Assembly (NCBI GenBank): GCA_035509315.1
Contig: DATJLS010000054.1
Span: 62,001-126,000 of the forward strand
From: JAKAWQ01 sp035509315
GTDB taxonomy: Bacteria > Pseudomonadota > Alphaproteobacteria > Acetobacterales > Acetobacteraceae
Direction of reading: 5' to 3'
DNA length: 64,000 nt
How positions within the stretch are numbered: position 1 is the stretch's first letter; every line of letters begins with the position of its first letter. A model generated the notes under the pieces. The model saw only the letters and a list, made by a program, of their open reading frames with translations. It did no database searches and was not told the origin of the DNA. Shown here one piece after another: positions 25,159 through 32,272 of the stretch. A program made the position numbers and the translations under genes.

Positions 25159-25182
25159 TGACTTGAAATCACCGCGCTCTCG
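25148..25182. repeat. Partial family 1 palindrome at the end of the Lrp-type gene
   Basis: CGAGAGCG at 25148-25155 pairs with CGCTCTCG at 25175-25182. Only the terminal arms of the family 1 element remain. The Lrp-type stop TGA directly follows the left arm. The right arm touches the first family 2 copy. Confidence 0.5.
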
Positions 25183-25308
25183 TGTCCTGCCCTCGAAGTT
25201 CGGCGCCTTTCGCGACGAACAGAGAGGATAAGCAGGCCACTGAAAATAAAGAGCGAGCGTTCCGATTCCGTCCACATTCCAATGCGGCGTACTTCGGAAT
25301 CGGGATAC
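25182..25308 (+). repeat. Family 2 palindromic element, copy A
   Basis: Starts GTGTCCTGCCCTCGAAGTTC. An imperfect first hairpin follows (GGCGCCTTTCGCGACG region), then AAGCAGGCCACTGAAAA and a second hairpin TTCCGATTCCG ... CGGAATCGGGA with a small inner GCATT-type stem. It shares most positions with the copies at 36683 and 51911. Confidence 0.75.
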
Positions 25309-25310
25309 TA

Positions 25311-25415
25311 GTGTCCCGACTCGTAAATATCGTCATCATGCGTCGGGACACTCGCTCTTTGTTTTCAATGGCCTGCTGGTCCCTGAAATGCGGAGGCATT
25401 TCAGGGGCAGGACAC
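25311..25415 (-). repeat. Family 2 palindromic element, inverted variant copy
   Basis: Read on the minus strand it starts GTGTCCTGCC at 25415. It has a perfect 11-bp hairpin (CCCTGAAATGC / GCATTTCAGGG, 25381-25406), then AGCAGGCCATTGAAAACAAA and ends in GTGTCCCGAC ... GTCGGGACAC (25351-25311). Stem sequences differ from copy A but the layout is the same. It begins at the stop codon of the 32-residue cyd-operon protein and probably serves as the operon's 3' structure. Confidence 0.7.
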
Positions 25416-25513
25416 TAGGGAAACTTCTTCCGCGTATAGAGCCAGGCGATGATGTAGAGCAGAAGATAGATGAGAGGGATGAAAACGATAATGCCCTCGA
25501 GTCCGCCGATCAT
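25415..25513 (-). CDS. 32-residue single-helix membrane protein at the end of the cyd operon
   Basis: A tiny protein starting MIGGLEGIIVFIPLIYLLLY and ending in IIAWLYTRKKFP. It has one hydrophobic helix of about 22 residues and a positively charged tail, which predicts a cytoplasmic C-terminus. Its ATG overlaps the TGA of the CydX-like gene (ATGA), so it is translated by coupling as the last gene of the oxidase operon. It does not carry the WYFAWILG signature of CydX. Accessory single-helix subunits are known in other cytochrome bd oxidases, so a structural or assembly role in this one is a reasonable inference. The stop TAG abuts a family 2 repeat. Confidence 0.65.
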   Translation of the reverse strand: MIGGLEGIIVFIPLIYLLLYIIAWLYTRKKFP

Positions 25514-25722
25514 TGCCCGCGCCCCCCCCGCTGCAGTCGTACCTCACGCGCGGCTTCCTGGGTCTCGAACAGCACCGCTCCACTGACCGAGATCAGCACG
25601 ATCATCGTCGTGCCGACGAGCCAGGCGAAATACCACGGCGCGTAGCCGCCGCAGATGACGGCGATGAAGAGAGCAAGTGCCAGGACCAGCGCGAGAGCGA
25701 AGATTTTTACGGCGTTGGACAT
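25510..25722 (-). CDS. cydX: CydX-like small subunit with an extra N-terminal helix
   Basis: A 70-residue protein with two hydrophobic helices. The second part, PWYFAWLVGTTMIVLISVSG followed by LFETQEA, matches the CydX/YbgT consensus (W-Y-F-A-W-x-L-G, then a Glu after the helix), the small subunit needed for stability of cytochrome bd. Classical CydX starts at that Trp and has about 30-40 residues; here an additional helix (KIFALALVLALALFIAVICG) precedes it. The start follows GAGGAA. The gene is 31 bp downstream of cydB and overlaps the next 32-codon gene by 4 bp. Confidence 0.7.
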   Translation of the reverse strand: MSNAVKIFALALVLALALFIAVICGGYAPWYFAWLVGTTMIVLISVSGAVLFETQEAAREVRLQRGGRGQ

Positions 25723-25753
25723 TGGAAAATTCCTCAGCGAGGGAAGAGGCGTG

Positions 25754-26893
25754 TCAGTAGGAGTGATCGTTCTTGGCGATGGTCTCGGTCCGCACTTTCC
25801 CGCCCATGGTCCGGAAGGCCCAGGAGGTATAGGCGATGATCGCCGGCACGAAGATGACGGTGAAGGCAAGCATCCAGCCGAGCGTGTAGGCGCTGCTCGA
25901 GGCGTTCCAGACACTGAGGCTCTGGCTCGGCACGGTCGTGGACGGCATCAGGAAGGGGAACATCGCCGCCCCGGCGGTGCCGATCGTGCCGATCCAGGCG
26001 AGCGCGCCGAGCCACCAGCCCAGAATGGGCTTGCCTCCGCGAAGCGAGAGCGCAGAGCCGAGCATGCCGATCAGGCCGATCAAGGGAACGAGCCAGAGGA
26101 TGGGATGGGCGTGGAAATTGTCCATCCAGGCCCCGGCGTGCCTTGCCACTTCCGGGCTCGCGAGCGGGCTCGCCGCCATGGCCGGATCGACCGGGCCGGT
26201 ATAGGCGAAACCTTTGATGAACTGGATCCAGATGCCTCCGATCACGAAGAGCGCGGCGGCGACCAGGCCGGCGGCGGCGGCATAGCGCTGCGCCCGGCCA
26301 TAGATCGGCTCCTCACCGCGGATCATCAGCATCGCGCCCGCCTGCTGGATCGAGAGGCAGAGCGACAGGACACCGCAAAGAATCGCGAAAGGATTGAGCA
26401 GGTACCAGATGAAGGATTCGTCCTGGTAGTACTGCCCATCCCAGGCGAAATGAAACCCCACACCCTGCAGCACATTGCCGAAGGCGGCGCCATAGATCAC
26501 CATCGGCAAGGCGCCTGAGATCAGGAAGGCCCAGTCCCAGATATCGCGCCATTTCGCTGCATCCACCTTCGAGCGGTACTCGAAGGCAACGGGGCGGATG
26601 ATCATGCTGAAGAGAAGCAGGATCATCACGATGTAGAAGGTGGAGAACGACGTTGCGTAAAGGGTAGGGAAAGCGGCGAAGATCGCCCCGCCGCCGAGGA
26701 TGAACCAGACCTGATTGCCGTCCCAGTGCGGGCCGATGATGTTGAGCGCTGTGCGCCGCTCCGCATCGTTGCGGCCGATGAAGCGGAGCAGGGTGCCGAC
26801 ACCCATGTCCATCCCCACCATGGTGCCGAGCCCCACCAGCAGCACACCGAGCAGGAGGGCCCAGACGATTTTCAGGAGGGCATAGAGTTCCAT
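25754..26893 (-). CDS. cydB: Cytochrome bd ubiquinol oxidase subunit II
   Basis: A 379-residue membrane protein with about nine helices. The N-terminus (LLKIVWALLLGVLLVGLGTM followed by GMDMGVGTLL) and the NIIGPHWDGNQVWFILGGGA segment are typical of CydB, including the conserved WDGNQVW. With CydA it forms the high-affinity terminal oxidase that reduces oxygen to water with quinol electrons and without proton pumping. It lies 15 bp after cydA and is followed by the CydX-like gene. Length is the usual one. Confidence 0.95.
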   Translation of the reverse strand: MELYALLKIVWALLLGVLLVGLGTMVGMDMGVGTLLRFIGRNDAERRTALNIIGPHWDGNQVWFILGGGAIFAAFPTLYATSFSTFYIVMILLLFSMIIRPVAFEYRSKVDAAKWRDIWDWAFLISGALPMVIYGAAFGNVLQGVGFHFAWDGQYYQDESFIWYLLNPFAILCGVLSLCLSIQQAGAMLMIRGEEPIYGRAQRYAAAAGLVAAALFVIGGIWIQFIKGFAYTGPVDPAMAASPLASPEVARHAGAWMDNFHAHPILWLVPLIGLIGMLGSALSLRGGKPILGWWLGALAWIGTIGTAGAAMFPFLMPSTTVPSQSLSVWNASSSAYTLGWMLAFTVIFVPAIIAYTSWAFRTMGGKVRTETIAKNDHSY

Positions 26894-26908
26894 CGTCCGA
26901 ACCCTTTC

Positions 26909-28531
26909 CTATTCCCAGGACTTCGCCGCATAGCCCGGCCGCAAGATGGCCGGGCCTGCGGCCGGGGAGGCATATGGCTCGGGGCTTCCGACAGGACTCG
27001 GGCCGAGGCGGGCATATTTGAACATCAGGTAAAGCTCGGCGCCGATGAAAACCGTGTAGAGGAGCGCGAAGCCGAGAAGAGAGAAGATCATATAGCCGAG
27101 CGAATGGGTGGAGGCCGCCTGGAAGGTCGGCAGCCAGCCGAACACGCTCCAGGGCTGTCGGCCATTCTCGGCGGTGATCCAGCCATAGAGTGTCACAAGC
27201 ACGGGAAGTGGAATGAACCACATCGCGAGATGCAGCACCCAGTGTTGCTTCTCGATCGTGTTCCTCAGGCTGTAATAGGCGCCGAAGGCGAAGATCGCGA
27301 GGAAGGCGAAGCCGAACGCGATCATGATGCGGAAGGCCCAGAATTCGACGAAGACATTGGGGATGCTCGCGCGTGCGGTCTCGGCCGCGATCTCCCGTAT
27401 ATTGGAGGGCGTGACCTTCGCCAGATCCTGATCGGGAGCGAAACGCTGGGCAAGGAAGCCGTAGCCCATGTCGTCCTCATAGAAATCGAATTTGGCGAGC
27501 GCGTTCGGATCCCTGGTCTTGGCATAGTCCTCAAGCGCCAGGACCGCGTCGATCCCGTTCTCCACCCGCGCCGCCGCTTCCATCTTGAGCGCATCGATGC
27601 CGGGAATCGCCTGGGTGAAGTTATGCGTGATCAGTGGCGTCAGCACATAGGGAATGCCGATCGAGAAATCGAAGAGGTCGCGTCCTGTCGCGTCGTTCGG
27701 AAAAGCGATCAGCTTCCACGGCTCCTCGGGCGGCTTGGTCGTGTGCCAGAGCCCCTCCATGGCGGCGAGCTTGGTCGGCTGCACGAGATAGTCGAGCCGT
27801 CCCGCCGCGTCGCCGAGCGTGATGACGGCGAGGGTGGAGATCACGCCGAACAAGGCCGCCATCCGGAACGAGCGCAGGGCGAATTCGCGATGCCGGCGGG
27901 TCAGCAGATAAAAAGCGCTGATCCCCATGACGAACATCGCGGCGCAGACGAAGCCCGCGATCGAGGTATGGACGAACTCGCCCTGCGCCTTCTCGCTGAA
28001 GACGAGGGTGCCGAAGCTATGGAACTGCATCCGCATCGTCTGGGGGTCGAAGCGCGCGCCGAGCGGCTCCTGCATGAAGGCGTTCGCGATCAGGATCCAG
28101 AGCGCGGAAAGGTTCGAGCCGAGGGCGACAAGGTAGGTCACCGCCAGATGCGCCTCCTTGCTCATCCGGTCCCAGCCGAAGAACATCAGCCCGACGAAGG
28201 TCGATTCCATGAAGAAGGCCATCAGACCCTCGATCGCGAGCGGCGTCCCGAACACGTCGCCCACGAAATGCGAATACATCGACCAGTTGGTGCCGAACTC
28301 GAACTCCATCGTGAGTCCGGTCGCCACGCCGATTGCGAAATTGATGCCGAAAAGCTTGCCCCAGAACTGAGTCATTTCCTTGTAGATCGGCCTGCCGGTG
28401 ATGACATAGACCGTCTCCATCGCCGCGAGCATGAAGGTGAGGCCGAGCGTGAGCGGCACGAACTGGAAATGATAAAGGGCGGTGAGCGCGAATTGCAGTC
28501 GGGAAAGATTGACGACGGCCGGATCGATCAT
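26909..28531 (-). CDS. cydA: Cytochrome bd ubiquinol oxidase subunit I
   Basis: A 540-residue catalytic subunit carrying hemes b558, b595 and d. LSRLQFALTALYHFQFVPLT contains His21, equivalent to the axial ligand His19 of the Escherichia coli protein. KLFGINFAIGVATGLTMEFE and GRQPWSVFGWLPT are family hallmarks, the latter near the quinol site. The start at 28531 is chosen over a longer frame because GAGGAA precedes it and the first residues align with known CydA. A promoter with an FNR-type box lies in the 165-bp gap to cydC, so cydAB can be transcribed independently of cydDC. Confidence 0.96.
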   Translation of the reverse strand: MIDPAVVNLSRLQFALTALYHFQFVPLTLGLTFMLAAMETVYVITGRPIYKEMTQFWGKLFGINFAIGVATGLTMEFEFGTNWSMYSHFVGDVFGTPLAIEGLMAFFMESTFVGLMFFGWDRMSKEAHLAVTYLVALGSNLSALWILIANAFMQEPLGARFDPQTMRMQFHSFGTLVFSEKAQGEFVHTSIAGFVCAAMFVMGISAFYLLTRRHREFALRSFRMAALFGVISTLAVITLGDAAGRLDYLVQPTKLAAMEGLWHTTKPPEEPWKLIAFPNDATGRDLFDFSIGIPYVLTPLITHNFTQAIPGIDALKMEAAARVENGIDAVLALEDYAKTRDPNALAKFDFYEDDMGYGFLAQRFAPDQDLAKVTPSNIREIAAETARASIPNVFVEFWAFRIMIAFGFAFLAIFAFGAYYSLRNTIEKQHWVLHLAMWFIPLPVLVTLYGWITAENGRQPWSVFGWLPTFQAASTHSLGYMIFSLLGFALLYTVFIGAELYLMFKYARLGPSPVGSPEPYASPAAGPAILRPGYAAKSWE

Positions 28532-28565
28532 CAGGGAATTCCTCACGCACACGGATGCCGCGCAT

Positions 28566-28595
28566 GGCGAACGGGCCAGCGGGATGGCGGTCGCG
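28566..28595. repeat. 30-bp sequence shared with the acylase gene start
   Basis: The 30 bases from 28566, which contain GGGCCAGCGGGATGGCGG, match 14485-14514 at 29 of 30 positions in the same orientation. Here it lies in the untranslated leader of cydA (opposite strand); there it lies in the first codons of the penicillin-acylase-family gene. Its origin is unknown. Confidence 0.6.
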
Positions 28596-28640
28596 ACGAT
28601 GTTACGGCCTTTATAACATTGCCAAGACGCCCGATCGTAT

Positions 28641-28654
28641 ATGATCCATGTCAA
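28641..28654 (-). promoter_or_regulatory. FNR/FixK-type operator upstream of cydA
   Basis: On the minus strand this reads TTGACATGGATCAT, which differs from the TTGAY-N4-ATCAA consensus only at the last base. About 34 bp downstream (28616-28611) lies TTATAA, a -10-like hexamer, close to the roughly 32 bp expected for an activator centred at -41.5. Activation of cydAB under low oxygen by an FNR, Anr or FixK protein is therefore likely. The Crp-type regulator in this window lacks FNR cysteines, so the regulator would be elsewhere. Confidence 0.7.
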
Positions 28655-28696
28655 TGACGTGTTTTTGAGGCCCTCGTGAGCTGTAAGATCGGTGGC

Positions 28697-30451
28697 TCAG
28701 AGATGGGTCAGCGCATCCTGCACGCGCGCAAGGCGCGGAACGATGCGGCCATGCGTGCGGAGCGAGGCGAAGATCCCGTCCTCGGCGACACGGCCAGACT
28801 CGAGAACAACCACGCGCTCTTCCGGCGTGACGAAGGCAAGGCGATGGGTGACGGTGATGACGGTCCGCCCTCCGGCGAGCCGGGCGAGATCGTTGCGCAG
28901 GCTGGCCTCGGTGAGCGGATCGAGGCCCTCGGTCGGCTCGTCGAGCACGAGGAAGGGCGCGTCGCGCAAGAAGGCGCGGGCCAAGGCGAGGCGGCGGGCC
29001 TCGCCGCCCGAGAGGCGGGCCGCGCCCTCGCCGACCGGCTGATCGAGCCCTGCGGGCACGGCGCGGACGTAGGCGGCGAGCGCGGCGGCCTCGAGCGCGC
29101 GCCAGAGCGCATCGTCATTGGCGTCGGGACGGGCGATTCTGAGATTGTCGCGAATCGAGCCCGCAAAAAGATGGATATGCTGCGAGACCACGGAGAAGAG
29201 GCTGCGGGCATCGTCTCCGCGGATTGCCTTGAGCGGGATCCCGCCGAGCGTCGCGGAGCCTTCTTCATACTCGGCGAAACGAAGCAGCAGGTTCACGAGT
29301 GAGGTCTTCCCCGCCCCGGAGCGGCCGAGGATCGTCACATGCTCGCCCTCGCGGATGGAAAGGCTAAGCCCGTCGAGCGCCCAGGGCGCATCCCGCGCAT
29401 AGCGGAGCCGCACGTTCGAGAGCGCGATGTCGAGGCGAGCCGGCCGCTTGGGGCTCACCTCCGGCTCGCGCACGGGCGGGGGTCGGTCGGCGATCGCGAA
29501 AACGCGCCGCGCCGATTCGGCCATGCCGCCGAGGCGCTGGAAGGCCTGCGGCAAGGGGGCCACCGCCTCGAACGCGGCGAGCGAGCCCAGGGCCAGCAAC
29601 GGCACATCCGCTCCCGGCAGATGGTGGGTGACGGCAAGCGGCAGCCCGATCAGCAGCGCCGCGCCCATCGTGACATTGGCGATCAGCAGGCCTGCCCCGG
29701 CACCGAGCCCGGCGACCGCGGCAAGCCGCCCCTCGCGTGTGATCAACTGCGCATTCGCCGCACGGATGCGCGCTTCCATCGCCGGCGCGGCATTGTAGGT
29801 GAGGAGCTCGGCCATGCCCTGGACGGCATCGACGATGTCCGCCCGCATGGTGTTGCCGAGCGCCACGGCCTCCCGGCTCGGCCGCGCGCCGAGGGCGAGG
29901 CTCGCCGCGGGGACCGCAAGCCCGGCAAGGGCGAGACCGGCGAAGAGCGCGATCCCCGCCCAGGGGGTGAAGAAGGCGAGCGCGCCGGCCATTGCCAGGG
30001 AGGCACCGGCGGCGACCGCGAATGGCGCGAAGACGCGCAGATAGACATCGCCCAGTCGGTCGATATCGGCGACCAGGCGGGAGAGAAGATCCCCGCTGCG
30101 TTCCCCGGCGAGGCCGCCCGGTGCGAGCGGCTCGAGCCGTGCATAAAGGAAGCTGCGCAGACCGGCGAGCTGACGGAAGGTTGCCTCGTGATCGACGACC
30201 CGCCCGGCATAACGGCCGAGCACCCGGAGCGTGGCGAAGAAACGGACGAAGGCGGCAGGGGTGAAGAAGTTGAAGACGTTCTGCGCGGCGTAAGAGGCGA
30301 GCCCGACCAGGCCTGTCGCGGCGAGGAACCAGCCGGCGAGCGCGAGCAGCCCGAAATTGGCGATGATCGTTGCGAGCGCGAGAAGAAGCCCGCCTGCGAT
30401 CCAGGGCCGCTCAGCGGCGAGCAGACGGAGCAGGCGGAACAGCGCCTTCAT
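28697..30451 (-). CDS. cydC: Thiol reductant ABC exporter subunit CydC
   Basis: A 584-residue half-transporter. Six membrane helices fill about residues 10-310, followed by an ATPase domain with Walker A GRSGAGKTS, signature LSGGEARR and Walker B FLVLDEPTEGLD. CydDC exports cysteine and glutathione to the periplasm and is required for cytochrome bd assembly. The ATG at 30451 overlaps the cydD stop (ATGA); a longer upstream frame exists only because of that overlap. It ends 165 bp before cydA. Confidence 0.92.
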   Translation of the reverse strand: MKALFRLLRLLAAERPWIAGGLLLALATIIANFGLLALAGWFLAATGLVGLASYAAQNVFNFFTPAAFVRFFATLRVLGRYAGRVVDHEATFRQLAGLRSFLYARLEPLAPGGLAGERSGDLLSRLVADIDRLGDVYLRVFAPFAVAAGASLAMAGALAFFTPWAGIALFAGLALAGLAVPAASLALGARPSREAVALGNTMRADIVDAVQGMAELLTYNAAPAMEARIRAANAQLITREGRLAAVAGLGAGAGLLIANVTMGAALLIGLPLAVTHHLPGADVPLLALGSLAAFEAVAPLPQAFQRLGGMAESARRVFAIADRPPPVREPEVSPKRPARLDIALSNVRLRYARDAPWALDGLSLSIREGEHVTILGRSGAGKTSLVNLLLRFAEYEEGSATLGGIPLKAIRGDDARSLFSVVSQHIHLFAGSIRDNLRIARPDANDDALWRALEAAALAAYVRAVPAGLDQPVGEGAARLSGGEARRLALARAFLRDAPFLVLDEPTEGLDPLTEASLRNDLARLAGGRTVITVTHRLAFVTPEERVVVLESGRVAEDGIFASLRTHGRIVPRLARVQDALTHL

Positions 30452-32187
30452 GTCGGCATTGCGACGGTTTTGAGCAAGGCGGCATAGGCGCCGCCATGAG
30501 CGAGCAAAGACTCGTGCGTGCCGCATTCGGCGACGCGGCCTGCCTCCATCACCAGGATCTGGTCGGCGCGACGGACGGTTGCGAGACGATGGGCGATCAG
30601 GATCGAAGTGCGGTTGCGGACGAGATCGGCGATTGCCTGCGCGACCATGGCTTCGGTTTCGAGATCGAGATGCGCGGTTGCCTCGTCGAGAATGAGAAGC
30701 GGGGCGTCCTTGAGGAAGGCGCGGGCGAGGGCGAGGCGTTGGATCTCCCCGCCGGAAAGGCCTGTGCCCCCTTCGCCGAGACGTGTGGCGAAGCCCTGCG
30801 GGAGAGACTCGATCACATCGAGCAGCAGGGCGCTGCGGCAGGCTGAGCGAAGTGCCGTCTCATCGGCATCGGGACGGGCAAGGCGGAGATTGTCGGCGAT
30901 CGTGCCCGCGAAAATCCTTGGTGCCTGCGGGACATAGGCGAGGCGGCGCCACCAGGTTTCGCGATCGAACGTGGCGAGCGGAACGCCATTCACCAGAATC
31001 ATGCCGGCGCTGGGCGCGATGAACCCGAGGATCGCGGCGGCGAGGCTCGACTTTCCTGCCCCGGAACGACCGACGATTGCGCTGCTGCGCCCGGCGGGGA
31101 AGTCGCAATCGATCCCGCGCAGAATTGGCCGGTCCGGCTCGTACCCGGCTTCGAGCGCGCGGCAGGAGATCGTGACCGGACCTGGCGGTGGAGTTGCCGT
31201 GCCCGGGCGTGCGGCCGGCTCCACATCAAGTACCGCAAAGATGCGGCGCGCGGCGGCGAGCGCGCTCATCCGCGCATGATAATGGGTGGCGAGCGTGCGC
31301 AACGGCAGGAAGAACTCGGGAACGAGGAGCAGGACGAGAAAGGCCGCGAAGAAATCTGCCCTTCCATGCAGGAGCCGCGCGCCGAAGATCACCGCGACGA
31401 GGGCGATCGCGAGGGAAGCGAAGAATTCAAGCACTGCCGAGGTGAGGAAGGCGATGCGGAGGCTCGCCATGGTGGTGCGGCGATATTCGTCGGAGATCCG
31501 TGCGATGAGCGCGATCTCCTCGCGCGCCCGGCCGAAGAGTTTGAGCGTGGTGATGCCCTGCACCGCGTCGAGCAAATGCGCGCTCATCGCCAGGAGCTGG
31601 CGCCACTGGCGTTGGTTGATCACCTCGGCCTGCTGGCCGACAAAAACCATGAAGAGCGGGATGAGCGGCCCGCTCACCGCGAGCACCAGCCCGCTGACCC
31701 AGTCGATCGGGAAGAGGGTGGCGAGAATCGCGAGCGGCACCAGAGCGACGAGCGTCTTCTGCGGCAGGTAGCGGGCAAGGAAGGGCTCCAGGGCGTCGAT
31801 GCCGTCGGTCAGGGTCGCGGCGAGATCGGCGCTTCGTTCGCCGGCGGCATGGGCGGGGCCGAGAGTGAAGATGTGGTTGAGGAGTGCTTGACGAAGCTCG
31901 GTCTTGACCGCGGCGGCGGCGCGGTGCGCGGCGATCTCGGAAAGGAAGGTGAGGGCAGCGCGCAGGACGAAGAGCGCGAAGAGCCCGACAAGCGCGGGCA
32001 TCACCGCGCGCAGCGGATGGTGGCGGAACACGACACTATCGACGATCCGCGCCAGCAGGAGAGCCTGAAGGATGACGAGGAGCCCGGAGGCAAGCCCGAG
32101 ACCAATGGCGGCATGGAGCCCGACGCGGGCAGGACGCGCGGCGTCGATCAACCTCTGATCCAGACGGGCCGGGAATGGGGCGGGCAC
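30448..32187 (-). CDS. cydD: Thiol reductant ABC exporter subunit CydD
   Basis: A 579-residue half-transporter. The membrane domain (about 20-310) includes the long SAHLLDAVQGITTLKLFGRA coupling region common to CydD. The ATPase domain has Walker A GRSGAGKSS, signature LSGGEIQR and Walker B LLILDEATAHLD. It pairs with CydC, the next gene, to export thiols for cytochrome bd maturation. It is first of the cydDCAB set and divergent from a large fused ABC exporter gene, with under 90 bp between the two starts. Confidence 0.92.
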   Translation of the reverse strand: MPAPFPARLDQRLIDAARPARVGLHAAIGLGLASGLLVILQALLLARIVDSVVFRHHPLRAVMPALVGLFALFVLRAALTFLSEIAAHRAAAAVKTELRQALLNHIFTLGPAHAAGERSADLAATLTDGIDALEPFLARYLPQKTLVALVPLAILATLFPIDWVSGLVLAVSGPLIPLFMVFVGQQAEVINQRQWRQLLAMSAHLLDAVQGITTLKLFGRAREEIALIARISDEYRRTTMASLRIAFLTSAVLEFFASLAIALVAVIFGARLLHGRADFFAAFLVLLLVPEFFLPLRTLATHYHARMSALAAARRIFAVLDVEPAARPGTATPPPGPVTISCRALEAGYEPDRPILRGIDCDFPAGRSSAIVGRSGAGKSSLAAAILGFIAPSAGMILVNGVPLATFDRETWWRRLAYVPQAPRIFAGTIADNLRLARPDADETALRSACRSALLLDVIESLPQGFATRLGEGGTGLSGGEIQRLALARAFLKDAPLLILDEATAHLDLETEAMVAQAIADLVRNRTSILIAHRLATVRRADQILVMEAGRVAECGTHESLLAHGGAYAALLKTVAMPT

Positions 32188-32272
32188 GGGATGTTTGCCT
32201 ATCAGCCGCGCCGCCGCGGCTCAACGGTCGGGCGCGGTTTGCAAACGGGGCGGCCTGGCGGATGATCGCGAA

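Noticed and set aside
26726..28657. Long open frame (643 codons) on the plus strand opposite cydA and cydB
   Set aside because: It is antisense to two certain genes; its charged, low-hydrophobicity composition is what GC-rich membrane-protein genes give on the other strand.
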